In this document: positions 33,838-43,264 of the stretch, one piece after another | How the letters are laid out: every line of letters starts with the position of its first letter | How positions within the stretch are numbered: position 1 is the first letter of the stretch | Origin: Lutibacter profundi | Lineage (GTDB): Bacteria > Bacteroidota > Bacteroidia > Flavobacteriales > Flavobacteriaceae | DNA: 64,000 nucleotides | Assembly: GCF_001543325.1 (NCBI RefSeq) | Contig: NZ_CP013355.1 | Span: forward strand, 2,200,001-2,264,000 | Reading direction: 5' to 3' | Made by a program: the position numbers and the translations under genes | The notes under the pieces: model-generated | What the model saw: only the letters and a program-made list of their open reading frames with translations | Database searches by the model: none | What the model was told of the DNA's origin: nothing

Positions 33838-35289
33838 ATGAAAACAATCAGCAAATTTTTACTATTAAGCTTAAGTATTATTGTTTTTATTTCTTGTCAA
33901 ACCGAAATTAACAGTATAGAACAATCTTCTGAAAGTGAAACCTTAAATGCTGCATCTGAAGTAGCCACTCTAGTACAGCGTACCGTTTCTCAAGATGGTT
34001 CAAAAGATAATATCATTGATAAAGCAAGTTGTATAACCGTAAGTTTACCGGTAACAGTTTTAGCAAATGGCGTAGAAATTGCTATTGAAAATGAATCAGA
34101 TTTTGAACTTATTGAGCAAATTTTTGATGAATTTGAAGATGATGATGATATTTTACAAATAGTATTTCCAATTGTAATTACTTTAAGTGATTATACAGAA
34201 ATTACAGTCAATACTATTGAAGAATTACAAAATTTAGCCAGTGAATGTGGTAATGAAAACGAAATAGATGATGATATTGAATGTTTAGATTTTGTATACC
34301 CCATTACATTATCAAAATATGACGCTAACAGTCAACTAATTGAAACAGTTGTAGTTACTAATGACATGCAGTTTTACGCTCTTGTAAATCATTTAGGTGA
34401 TGGTAACATAATTTCAATCAATTTTCCAATTACAATGAAACTTTATGATGGTACTGAAGAAATAGTCAACAATATGGAAGAAATGGGTAGCTTAATGGAA
34501 GATGCTGAATTTATGTGCGATGAAGATGATGATAATGATTATGATGATGATGATTGTATGCATTGCACAGAAAATCAAATTTCTGAATTATTGCAAACCT
34601 GTAGCTGGAATATTCACAAAATAATTATAGACGATATTGATATAACAGCGCAGTACACAGATTTTATATTTACATTTTTAGAAGATGGAACTGTTGTAAC
34701 TATTATTGCAGGAGATTATATATATGGAACATGGGAACTTATAACATCGCAAGACGGTATGGGTATGGGAAATAATTCTCAAGCAGGGAAATACATCAAT
34801 ATTTATTTTGAAGACTACCCAGATTTTTCATTCAATTGGATGGTTTACGAAATGAATGATGATAATGAAATAGATTTGCGATCAAACCAAAATAGACTAA
34901 CATTGGAGATAGTATGTGATGATAATGATAACGAGGAAAATGATAGTAAAACCGAATTAATAAATATATTAAGTGAAGGAACTTGGTTGGTTGCTAATTT
35001 TAATTATGAAGGACAAAATGAAATCACAAATTATAATGATTTTGTTATAGATTTTAAAAATAATTCTTTAGTAACTGCAACTAAAGGAGATAATACAATA
35101 GAAGGGAGTTGGTCTGTTTTTTATGAAGATGAAAAGCTAAAACTAGAATTAAACTTTGGCGAAAACATGCCCTTTAATAAATTTAATAAAAATTGGTTAG
35201 CGGTTGATATTAAAAATACTAGAGTTGAGGTAAATAATTTAGACGACTCAGGAAATGAAGAGAGTAATTTAGTGTTTGAACGTATTTAG
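33838..35289 (+). CDS. Asp-rich lipoprotein with two duplicated domain pairs
   Basis: The 483-residue protein has lipid cysteine C20 (FISC), the same signal style as its neighbour. Residues about 60-140 and 143-225 are two related repeats, each starting Cys-x-x-V/F-x-x-P and containing FPI-(V/T)-(I/M)-x-L and a closing Cys. After an Asp run near 227-240, two lipocalin-like segments follow (about 250-360 with CSWNIHKIIIDD and GTWEL; about 378-483 with GTWLVANFNYEG and EGSWSVFYE). It is probably surface or periplasmic. Its function is unknown. Confidence 0.7.
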   Translation: MKTISKFLLLSLSIIVFISCQTEINSIEQSSESETLNAASEVATLVQRTVSQDGSKDNIIDKASCITVSLPVTVLANGVEIAIENESDFELIEQIFDEFEDDDDILQIVFPIVITLSDYTEITVNTIEELQNLASECGNENEIDDDIECLDFVYPITLSKYDANSQLIETVVVTNDMQFYALVNHLGDGNIISINFPITMKLYDGTEEIVNNMEEMGSLMEDAEFMCDEDDDNDYDDDDCMHCTENQISELLQTCSWNIHKIIIDDIDITAQYTDFIFTFLEDGTVVTIIAGDYIYGTWELITSQDGMGMGNNSQAGKYINIYFEDYPDFSFNWMVYEMNDDNEIDLRSNQNRLTLEIVCDDNDNEENDSKTELINILSEGTWLVANFNYEGQNEITNYNDFVIDFKNNSLVTATKGDNTIEGSWSVFYEDEKLKLELNFGENMPFNKFNKNWLAVDIKNTRVEVNNLDDSGNEESNLVFERI

Positions 35290-35320
35290 AGACCCCTCTT
35301 TAGTTTAATTTAATTTCATT

Positions 35321-35349
35321 AAAAGCCACTTTTTTAAGTGGCTTTTTCT
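35321..35349 (+). terminator. Rho-independent terminator
   Basis: An 11-base stem AAAAGCCACTT 35321-35331 pairs with 35336-35346 around TTTT. It ends the second lipoprotein transcript. The following 230 bases up to the kinase gene are A/T-rich and show no gene. Confidence 0.85.
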
Positions 35350-35576
35350 AGTTATAAACTTTTGTGAAATAAAACTTTATAACTTGAATTAATAATTACT
35401 TAAAAACTCAAATAAATTATTATATTTATAATGATAGAATTTAAATTTATATCAAAATTAGTTCAGTTATTTTAATTCTAAATGTTTTACTAAAAATAAA
35501 AACAGTAGATGAATGAAAATTTAATCTACATTGTAAAAATAAAGAATAAAAAAGTATCTTTAAATAAAGTGAAATA

Positions 35577-37907
35577 GTGAAAATAAAAAACAAAGAAATA
35601 GAAAATTCAACAATTTCTAATTTGCTATTAAATGAAGCTGATATATTAGTGATTTCATATAATAGAAAAGGTGAAGTAACCTATATTTCCCCAACAACAG
35701 AAAAACTTATTGGTTATAAATCTAAGAAACTATTAGGTAAACAGTGGTGGAGTTTAACTTTTTTTTCAAAAGAAAAAAGCAAATTATTTAGAGATAAAAT
35801 AAAAGAAACTATATCTGGAAAAAGAGAATTTAATCCAACGCCATATCGAAGAAAATTAAAATGTGAAAACGGGAATGTAAAATGGATTGAGTGGAGAGAC
35901 TCTTTAAGTGATAATGAAATAGTTTCTGTAGGAACAGATATTACTTATTGGAAAAAGAAAGAAGCATCAAAAATACAATCAGATAAAATTTTAGAGAATA
36001 TTAATTCTCTTGTTATGGTTAGTAATAATAAAGATGAAATTATTTACTCATCACCCTCAGTAAAAAAAATGTTAGGATATGAAGTTGAAGAAATTATGGG
36101 AGATAAATGGTGGGATGTTACTTACGATAATAAACAAGAAGCAATCAAAACTAAAGAAGCAATTAATAATTATGTCAATTTCAGTATAAAAAATTTTGTT
36201 GATATATCTAAACGAAAAATTAAAGCACGTAACGGAGAATATAAATGGATAGAATGGCACATATCAAAAGGCGTAAACGATACTTATATTTCTGTTGGAA
36301 CGGATATTACAGATAGGATATTAACAGATATTGAATTAAAAAAAGCTAAAGAATCTGCTGAAGAGTCATTAAAAGTTAAAAATGAATTTTTAGCAAATAT
36401 GAGTCATGAAATTAGAACCCCACTTAATGCAATTATTGGATTCACAGATTTATTACTTGAAACAAAACTAACCACAGAACAAAAGTTACATTTAGAAACA
36501 ATGCAAAACTCAGGAGAAATTTTACTTTCTCTAATTAATGATGTTTTAGACCTTTCAAAATTAGAATCAGGAAAATTAGAAATTGAAGTAATTCCATTTA
36601 ATTTACATAAACAATTAAATGAAGTTGTTAGACTTATGAAAATAAAAGCTCGTGAGAAAAATATTTCTTTAAACTTGGAGATTGATTCAAACACACCAAA
36701 AGAAGTTGTTGGAGACCCTACCAGATTAGGGCAAATACTTCTAAACTTAATTGGAAATGCTATTAAATTCACAAATAAAGGATCAGTAACTGTTTCGGTT
36801 AAACAACTAAAAGAGTCAACAAAGAGTACAACAGTTTTTTTTGAAATTCAAGATACAGGTATTGGCATAGTTTCGAATAAAATAAATACGGTATTTGGAG
36901 CATTCACACAGGCAAAAAGTGATACTTCTAGAATTTATGGAGGTACAGGTTTGGGACTTACAATTGTAAAAAAATTAGTTAGCTTATTAAGTGGGCAAAT
37001 TACAGTTGAAAGTAAATTTGGAAAAGGAAGTGTTTTTAAATTTACATTACCACTGCAAAAAAGCTCTAGTAAAACAAAAGTTGAAGAGCATGAAGAAGAT
37101 TTAGCTATGGATAAACCATTGAACTTAAATATTTTATTGGTAGATGATAATAAAACAAATCAACTGCTTGGTAAAACTAGGCTAAAAAGATGGGGATGCA
37201 ATGTTGATCTTGCAAATAACGGGATAGAAGGTGTGAAAAAAACCCAACAAAAATTATACGATGTTATTTTAATGGATATTCAAATGCCTATTATGGATGG
37301 TTATGAAGCAACAAAAATTATTAAAAATGATATTTCTGAACAAGTATCTAAAATACCAGTAATTGCCATGACTGCTTATACCTCTAAAAATGACATTAAA
37401 AGAGCCATAAATGCGGGTATGGATGATTATATTTTTAAACCTTTTAAACCTGCTGAAGTTTACAAGTTGTTAAAAAAATATGGGAAAATTACTGAAGAAA
37501 ATAATGATAAAAATCCTGAAAACATTGAAAAACAAATTAAACCTAAATCTAAAAAGTATATAGACTTAAAATTTATTAGAGAAGAAACAATGAACGAAAG
37601 CTCTATTTTAGCATTATTAATAGAGTCTTTTATAAATGATATTGATGAGTTTTTAGAAATATTAGATAAAGGATTTAGAAGTAAAAACTGGAAACTTTTG
37701 CATGAAGCTACACATAAAATTAAACCAAGCATAAGGATGTTTGGAATTTCAAAGTTAGATCAAGTAATTCATGACCTTGTAAATAGATTTAGAGAAAAAC
37801 AACAATTGAATAATGTTGATGAGCGTATTAACTTATGTAATGAAATACTTAAAGATGTTAAAACTGAATTATTAACAGAACTAAAATTATTAAAAGATGA
37901 ACAATAA
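35577..37907 (+). CDS. Hybrid histidine kinase (PAS-PAS-HisKA-HATPase-REC-HPt)
   Basis: A GTG start gives 776 residues without a transmembrane helix, so it is a cytoplasmic sensor. Two PAS domains (about 15-125 and 135-245) precede HisKA with H277 in NMSHEIRTPLNAIIGF, an HATPase with NLIGNAIKF, DTGIGI and GGTGLGL, a receiver with D567 in ILMDIQMPIMDGYEA, and an HPt with H713 in THKIKPSIRMFG. This is a complete intramolecular phosphorelay. It overlaps the next response regulator gene by 11 bases, which is its likely output. Confidence 0.93.
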   Translation: MKIKNKEIENSTISNLLLNEADILVISYNRKGEVTYISPTTEKLIGYKSKKLLGKQWWSLTFFSKEKSKLFRDKIKETISGKREFNPTPYRRKLKCENGNVKWIEWRDSLSDNEIVSVGTDITYWKKKEASKIQSDKILENINSLVMVSNNKDEIIYSSPSVKKMLGYEVEEIMGDKWWDVTYDNKQEAIKTKEAINNYVNFSIKNFVDISKRKIKARNGEYKWIEWHISKGVNDTYISVGTDITDRILTDIELKKAKESAEESLKVKNEFLANMSHEIRTPLNAIIGFTDLLLETKLTTEQKLHLETMQNSGEILLSLINDVLDLSKLESGKLEIEVIPFNLHKQLNEVVRLMKIKAREKNISLNLEIDSNTPKEVVGDPTRLGQILLNLIGNAIKFTNKGSVTVSVKQLKESTKSTTVFFEIQDTGIGIVSNKINTVFGAFTQAKSDTSRIYGGTGLGLTIVKKLVSLLSGQITVESKFGKGSVFKFTLPLQKSSSKTKVEEHEEDLAMDKPLNLNILLVDDNKTNQLLGKTRLKRWGCNVDLANNGIEGVKKTQQKLYDVILMDIQMPIMDGYEATKIIKNDISEQVSKIPVIAMTAYTSKNDIKRAINAGMDDYIFKPFKPAEVYKLLKKYGKITEENNDKNPENIEKQIKPKSKKYIDLKFIREETMNESSILALLIESFINDIDEFLEILDKGFRSKNWKLLHEATHKIKPSIRMFGISKLDQVIHDLVNRFREKQQLNNVDERINLCNEILKDVKTELLTELKLLKDEQ

Positions 37908-38265
37908 AAAAAAGATTGTTTTAGCAGAAGATAATTCTACACTTTCATTGCTGTTAAAGTTTAAGTTAGAAAAAGAAGGATATGAAGTTTTAGTAGCTGA
38001 AGACGGGAAGAAAGCCATAGAGCTTATAGAAAAACACAACCCAAATTTAATTTTAACAGATATAATGATGCCTTTTGTAAGTGGATTAGAAGTGATAAGC
38101 CATGTTAGAAATAAATTAAATTTAGAAACCAAAATTATTGTTTTTTCTGCAGCAGGACAAGAGGAAATGGTGTTAAAAGCATTTAATTTAGGAGCCAGTG
38201 ATTTTATGGCAAAACCTTTTAGTCCCAATGAGTTAACAATTAGAATTAAACGTTTGTTGTTGTAA
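37897..38265 (+). CDS. Single-domain response regulator
   Basis: The 122-residue protein is a receiver domain only, with acidic pocket E11-D12, phospho-acceptor D55 in LILTDIMMP and K106-P107 in MAKPFSP. It has no DNA-binding domain, so it probably acts by protein contact, perhaps on the HEAT protein or the glycosyltransferase encoded next. It overlaps the kinase gene, implying translational coupling. Confidence 0.9.
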   Translation: MNNKKKIVLAEDNSTLSLLLKFKLEKEGYEVLVAEDGKKAIELIEKHNPNLILTDIMMPFVSGLEVISHVRNKLNLETKIIVFSAAGQEEMVLKAFNLGASDFMAKPFSPNELTIRIKRLLL

Positions 38266-38283
38266 CCTAATAATAAAATTAAC

Positions 38284-39387
38284 TTGGAAACATTTAAAAT
38301 TATTCAAAACTATTTTCAGCAATTACCATTCTTATTGCAATTAGTATGGATAGTGAGTAGCTTTTTGAGCTTTCTTGTAGTTATTTTTGTAATTTATTTG
38401 AAAATTTTAAGGAACTCGTTAAGAAAAAAAGAAGTTTTAAAGGAAGAGTATAAAAAAAAATACGAAACCTTACTATTATCCTTTTTGTTTAATGAACCTG
38501 ATGGAGATAATGCTAGTTACCAAGAGGATGAATTCATAAATATAATTAACACTGAAATTAATGTTGATTTTAATAGAAAAATTATTATTGAAACTTTACT
38601 AAAGTTAAAAAATGAAATTTCAGGTGAAATTGAAAAAAACATTCAACATATTTATTTACAATCAAATCTAAAAGAGTTTGCCTATCAACAATTAAAAAGT
38701 AAAAATTGGTACGAAATAGCCAAGGGAATAAAAGAACTAACTCAGTTTAAGGTAAAAGCAGCATATTCAGAGATTAAAAAATTAATGAATCATCCTAAAA
38801 AAGAGGTACAAAAAGAAGTACAACTATATTTGGTTAGTTTATTCCATTTTGGAGGACTTAAATTTTTGTCTAGTTTAGAATCATATTTATCTGAATGGGA
38901 TCAAATTGAATTGCTAGAAGAACTAAAACATCTTGAAAATCAGGAAATTCCGGAAATTACAGATTGGTTAATATCTAAAAATGATTCGGTGGTTATGTTT
39001 GCCTTAAAATTAGCTAAAATGTATAATAAATATGAAAATGTTGACACATTAATGCAATTAATGAACCATGAAAATCAGAAAATAAGATTACAAGTTATTT
39101 TGGTTTTAACTCATTTACAAGTGACAGATGTTAAACCTATTTTAAAAACCAATTTCAAAAGTTATAGTGAAGAGGAGCAAATTGCTATTTTTAAAATGTT
39201 AGAAAATATTTTTGAACCATCAGATGAAAAATTTATAACAGAAAATATTTATAACAACAATTTTGAAATTCAACTAGCAGCCTTAAAAATGTTAAAATCT
39301 ATAAATAAAAATACTTTTTCTCAACTGTTTACCAGCAAAACGGCATTTAAAAATACAAAGGTGTTAAATTTCGTCCAAAAAAATTAA
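38284..39387 (+). CDS. Membrane-anchored HEAT-repeat-like protein
   Basis: A TTG start at 38284 gives 367 residues; no ATG fits near the N-terminus. One transmembrane helix (about 18-42, LVWIVSSFLSFLVVIFVIYL) is followed by a charged helix and alpha-helical repeats (about 125-350) of HEAT type (YSEIKKLMNHPKKEVQKEVQLYLVSL-like units). It is likely a scaffold in the cytoplasm. Its place between the response regulator and the glycosyltransferase suggests it links phosphorelay to glycan synthesis. This is inference. Confidence 0.72.
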   Translation: METFKIIQNYFQQLPFLLQLVWIVSSFLSFLVVIFVIYLKILRNSLRKKEVLKEEYKKKYETLLLSFLFNEPDGDNASYQEDEFINIINTEINVDFNRKIIIETLLKLKNEISGEIEKNIQHIYLQSNLKEFAYQQLKSKNWYEIAKGIKELTQFKVKAAYSEIKKLMNHPKKEVQKEVQLYLVSLFHFGGLKFLSSLESYLSEWDQIELLEELKHLENQEIPEITDWLISKNDSVVMFALKLAKMYNKYENVDTLMQLMNHENQKIRLQVILVLTHLQVTDVKPILKTNFKSYSEEEQIAIFKMLENIFEPSDEKFITENIYNNNFEIQLAALKMLKSINKNTFSQLFTSKTAFKNTKVLNFVQKN

Positions 39388-39390
39388 TAT

Positions 39391-40827
39391 ATGAATACAA
39401 CCACATTAAATGGTATTATACAGGTAATTCATTATTTGTTTTTTGGCTATGCTTTTTTAGCTATTTCGTCTTATATAATTTTATCAATAATATCGGCTTT
39501 TGAAACTATTGAATATTTTAAAAAAAATAGTTTTGTTAACTATAAAAAAATACTTTCATCTGATGCAGCTCCTTCAATTTCAATAATAGCACCAGCATTC
39601 AATGAAAGTTTAAATATTGTTGAAAATGTTAGATCGTTACTATCTAATCACTATGTTAATTATGATGTAATTATTGTAAATGATGGTAGTAAAGACAACA
39701 GTTTAGAAAAACTTATAGAGGCGTATGACTTGGTTAATGTTAATTATTTAATAAATCAACAAATAAGTACGCAACCACTTCGCAAAGGAGTTTTTAAATC
39801 AACCAATCCAGCATTTGAAAAACTAATTGTGGTTGATAAGGAGAATGGAGGAAAAGCAGACGCGCTAAATATGGGCTTAAATATTAGTAATAGTAGGTAT
39901 GTTGCCTGTATTGATGTGGATTGTCTATTATTAGAAGATGCTTTACAAAAAATGGTAAAACCTTTTTTAGAAGCAACAGAAAAAAGAGTTGTAGCTACAG
40001 GAGGAGTTATTAGAATTGCAAATAGCAGTATTATCAAAGATGGTAAATTAATGGATGTAAATTTACCAACAAAGCTTATTGAAAAAGCGCAAATACTAGA
40101 ATATTTAAGATCATTTTTATTGGGAAGAATGGCTTGGAGTAGGTTAAATGGATTGCTTGTTATTTCGGGGGCATTTGGTATGTTCGATAAAAAAATTGCT
40201 ATTGAAGTTGGAGGGTATGATACCTCAACAGTGGGTGAAGACATGGAAATAATTGTACGAATACGAAGATATTTAGAAGAAGAAAAAGTAAACTATAAGG
40301 TTGCTTATATTCCAGACCCACTATGTTGGACTGAAGCTCCTGATAATTATAAAATATTTATTTCACAACGTAATAGATGGACTAGAGGAACTATTGAAGT
40401 TTTAAGAAAACACCGTAAAATTGGCTTTAATCCTAATTATAGAAACTTAGGGTTGTTAAGTTATCCTTATTGGCTAATTTTTGAACGTTTTGCACCAGTT
40501 ATTGAAGTTATAGGGATTATTTATTTTGGAATTTTAATTGCACTAAATGAAGTGAAATGGGATTATGCATTGGCATTTTTTATTTTGGCCTACTTATTTA
40601 CAATACTGTTATCATTGGGAGCTATTTTTTCAGAAGAGTTAACTTACCATCAATACAAAAAGAAAAAAACAGGCTTAAAATTAATAATTATAAGTTTGTT
40701 AGAACCTTTTGTTTTACACCCTTTTATTTTATACGCAGCTGTGAGAGGAAACTTAGATTATTTTTTTAATAAAAAGAAAAAATGGGGAGAAATGACAAGA
40801 AAAGGCTTGGGAAATATTAATAAATAA
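39391..40827 (+). CDS. Processive family 2 glycosyltransferase, membrane-bound
   Basis: The 478-residue protein has an N-terminal helix pair, a GT2 catalytic domain (VNDGS near 97, DVDC near 176, GEDMEI near 283 and the Q326-R-N-R-W330 motif of processive synthases) and several C-terminal membrane helices. This is the layout of BcsA/PgaC-like polysaccharide synthases that polymerise and export a beta-linked glycan. Sugar specificity cannot be read. A YaiO-like outer-membrane partner is two genes downstream. Confidence 0.9.
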   Translation: MNTTTLNGIIQVIHYLFFGYAFLAISSYIILSIISAFETIEYFKKNSFVNYKKILSSDAAPSISIIAPAFNESLNIVENVRSLLSNHYVNYDVIIVNDGSKDNSLEKLIEAYDLVNVNYLINQQISTQPLRKGVFKSTNPAFEKLIVVDKENGGKADALNMGLNISNSRYVACIDVDCLLLEDALQKMVKPFLEATEKRVVATGGVIRIANSSIIKDGKLMDVNLPTKLIEKAQILEYLRSFLLGRMAWSRLNGLLVISGAFGMFDKKIAIEVGGYDTSTVGEDMEIIVRIRRYLEEEKVNYKVAYIPDPLCWTEAPDNYKIFISQRNRWTRGTIEVLRKHRKIGFNPNYRNLGLLSYPYWLIFERFAPVIEVIGIIYFGILIALNEVKWDYALAFFILAYLFTILLSLGAIFSEELTYHQYKKKKTGLKLIIISLLEPFVLHPFILYAAVRGNLDYFFNKKKKWGEMTRKGLGNINK

Positions 40828-40846
40828 ATACAATTAATAAGTAAAT

Positions 40847-43264
40847 ATGAAGCTAAAGATTTCAAAATTATTGACTAGTTACTTCCAGCTGGTATTCACG
40901 CTATTGATTCTATTATGGATTGGTAGTTTTGTTGAATGGCTTTTAACAGATTATGATAAAAATTTATCGGCATTAAATATTATTGTATATAAGCTTTTAA
41001 ATGATTTTTGGGCAGTTACATTCTTAGGAATAGTTTTTTTCCCACTATTTTGGCTATTTGGCCTTATTTTAAAAAAATATACGACTTCAGTTTTTCAAGT
41101 ATTATTTTTAATTATTTTATTAATACAAGCATCTTTAATAAAATATAGTTTAACAACCCATATTAATTTAGGAGCAGATTTGTTAGGGTATTCATATAAT
41201 GATATGTACACTACAGTAACATCGTCGGTTTCTTTATCACTGTATACATTTCTACCATTTTTATTACTAATAGGTTTGTTTTATGGAGTTTACTGGTTCC
41301 TAAAAAAATGGTTGAATGGTTCTAGAGTACTTATTATTTCTATATTGTTAATATTAATTTTTGGAAGTTTAAAACTGGTATTTGCAGATGCATCAAATGA
41401 ATTATTTCAAAATAAAACACAGTATTTAGTTACTGAAATTATAAACTTCCATACTGAAAAATACAAATCAAATGCAAATTTATATGGGAGAGATGATTAC
41501 CCTCTACTTAAATCATCTTCAAAAATAAATGACGTACTAAAACCTTTTTTTAACATTTCAAAAAGTAAGCCAAACATTGTAATTATAATGGTTGAAGGTT
41601 TGGGAGGTGAATTTGTTGGAAATCATACCTATGCAGGTTTTACACCATATTTAGATTCATTAATATCAAAATCATTGTATTGGGAAAATTTTGTAAGTAA
41701 CACTGGAAGAACTTTCGGAATATTACCATCTTTAACAGCTTCTTTACCATTTGGAGATACAGGATTTTTAGAAATTCATAACACACCTTCTCATATTTCT
41801 CTAATTAGTATTTTAAAGGCAAATGGCTATACAACGTCTTATTATTCAGGAGATCCTTCAAGTTTTGACAGGAAAATCAACTTTTTAGAATACAATCAAA
41901 TTGATGATGTAATTGATGAAAGTAAATATGGCCCAAAGTATCAAAAAACAGCAGCTAATGAAGGTGGATTTTCTTGGGGGTATCCTGACGAGGAAATATT
42001 TAAAAAAATGTTGGAGTCAATTCAAAATAAAAAGTTACCAAGATTAGATATAGTGATGACGCTTACAAACCATGAGCCATTTTCATTTCCCAACAAAGAA
42101 AAATATTTAAAGAGAGTTGACAGTATTTTAAATTCAGAAAAAATTTTAAAAATTGACAGAGATAAAGTAGTAGAGAACAAAGCTATTTTTGCAAGCCTAT
42201 TGTACACAGATACGTCTATTAAAAATTTCATGGAAGCGTATGTAAAAAGACCAGAATATGAAAACACCATTTTTATCATTACTGGTGATCATCGGTTAAT
42301 TCCTATTACACAAAAAGATAAATTATGCCGTTTTCATGTGCCTTTATATATTACAAGTCCATTATTAAAAAAAGCAGTTACATTTAAATCGGTTTCTTCG
42401 CATTGGGATATTACCCCAAGTTTAGTATCTTTTTTAATGAATAATTATAACTTAAACCCAATAGAAGAGGTGTCTTGGATAAGTGAAGGCCTAGATACAG
42501 CCAAACAATTTAGGAATATACACCAAATAGCTTTTATGCGTTATAAAGGAAAGATTAATGATTTTATGTATAAAGATTATTTGTATTCAGCAGGTGATCT
42601 GTACAAAATTAACAGTCATTTTGGAATTTATAAAGTGAAAGAAGACGAGCTTCTAAAAACAATTAAAGACTCATTAGAGAAATTTAAAAATATAAATGCC
42701 TACCTAACCAAACGAAATAAAATTTATCCAGATTCATTAAATATTTACAGAAAGCCTAATTTTAAATTTACGGATACCGAAAAAGCTACTATTAAAAAAT
42801 TAACTAAAGAGTTAAATTATGATCAAATATTTTTTCTTGCCCGAGAAAAAGCATTTAATAAAGAGTATAAAACAGCACAGTTATTATGTAATTATATTTT
42901 AAATGAATTGCCAAACCATGCTGATGCGAGAACGTTAAAAGGAAGAACTTTTGCTTGGAATGGGCAATATAAAAAGGCAGAAGCAGCATTTTTAAACGTA
43001 TTAAAAAGAAATCCTTATTATTCAGATGGATATGTTGCTTTACTCGACTTGTATTGGTGGTCAGACCAAGATAAAAAATCTGTTGCCATTTATAAAAAAG
43101 CATTAAAAAATGAAATAACCAATCCATCAGTTAGTTTTAAAATGGCAAAAGCACTTAAAAGAATGGAAGACATACAACAATCGAATTTTATTATTGATAG
43201 TTTGTTGCTAAAATATTCCGAAAATAAAGAATATAAATCGTTTAAAAATACACTCCAAAACTAA
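40847..43264 (+). CDS. LTA-synthase-like sulfatase-fold membrane enzyme with C-terminal TPRs
   Basis: The 805-residue protein has about five N-terminal transmembrane helices (1-180), an extracytoplasmic alkaline-phosphatase/sulfatase domain (about 240-560; PNIVIIMVEGLGGE, putative nucleophile T289 in NTGRTFGIL, TLTNHEPF, ITGDHR) and a TPR-like tail (about 680-800). Relatives move phosphoglycerol or phosphoethanolamine from lipids to glycans. In a Gram-negative host it probably decorates a periplasmic or surface glycan. The next gene starts at its last base, and both carry TPRs. Confidence 0.87.
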   Translation: MKLKISKLLTSYFQLVFTLLILLWIGSFVEWLLTDYDKNLSALNIIVYKLLNDFWAVTFLGIVFFPLFWLFGLILKKYTTSVFQVLFLIILLIQASLIKYSLTTHINLGADLLGYSYNDMYTTVTSSVSLSLYTFLPFLLLIGLFYGVYWFLKKWLNGSRVLIISILLILIFGSLKLVFADASNELFQNKTQYLVTEIINFHTEKYKSNANLYGRDDYPLLKSSSKINDVLKPFFNISKSKPNIVIIMVEGLGGEFVGNHTYAGFTPYLDSLISKSLYWENFVSNTGRTFGILPSLTASLPFGDTGFLEIHNTPSHISLISILKANGYTTSYYSGDPSSFDRKINFLEYNQIDDVIDESKYGPKYQKTAANEGGFSWGYPDEEIFKKMLESIQNKKLPRLDIVMTLTNHEPFSFPNKEKYLKRVDSILNSEKILKIDRDKVVENKAIFASLLYTDTSIKNFMEAYVKRPEYENTIFIITGDHRLIPITQKDKLCRFHVPLYITSPLLKKAVTFKSVSSHWDITPSLVSFLMNNYNLNPIEEVSWISEGLDTAKQFRNIHQIAFMRYKGKINDFMYKDYLYSAGDLYKINSHFGIYKVKEDELLKTIKDSLEKFKNINAYLTKRNKIYPDSLNIYRKPNFKFTDTEKATIKKLTKELNYDQIFFLAREKAFNKEYKTAQLLCNYILNELPNHADARTLKGRTFAWNGQYKKAEAAFLNVLKRNPYYSDGYVALLDLYWWSDQDKKSVAIYKKALKNEITNPSVSFKMAKALKRMEDIQQSNFIIDSLLLKYSENKEYKSFKNTLQN

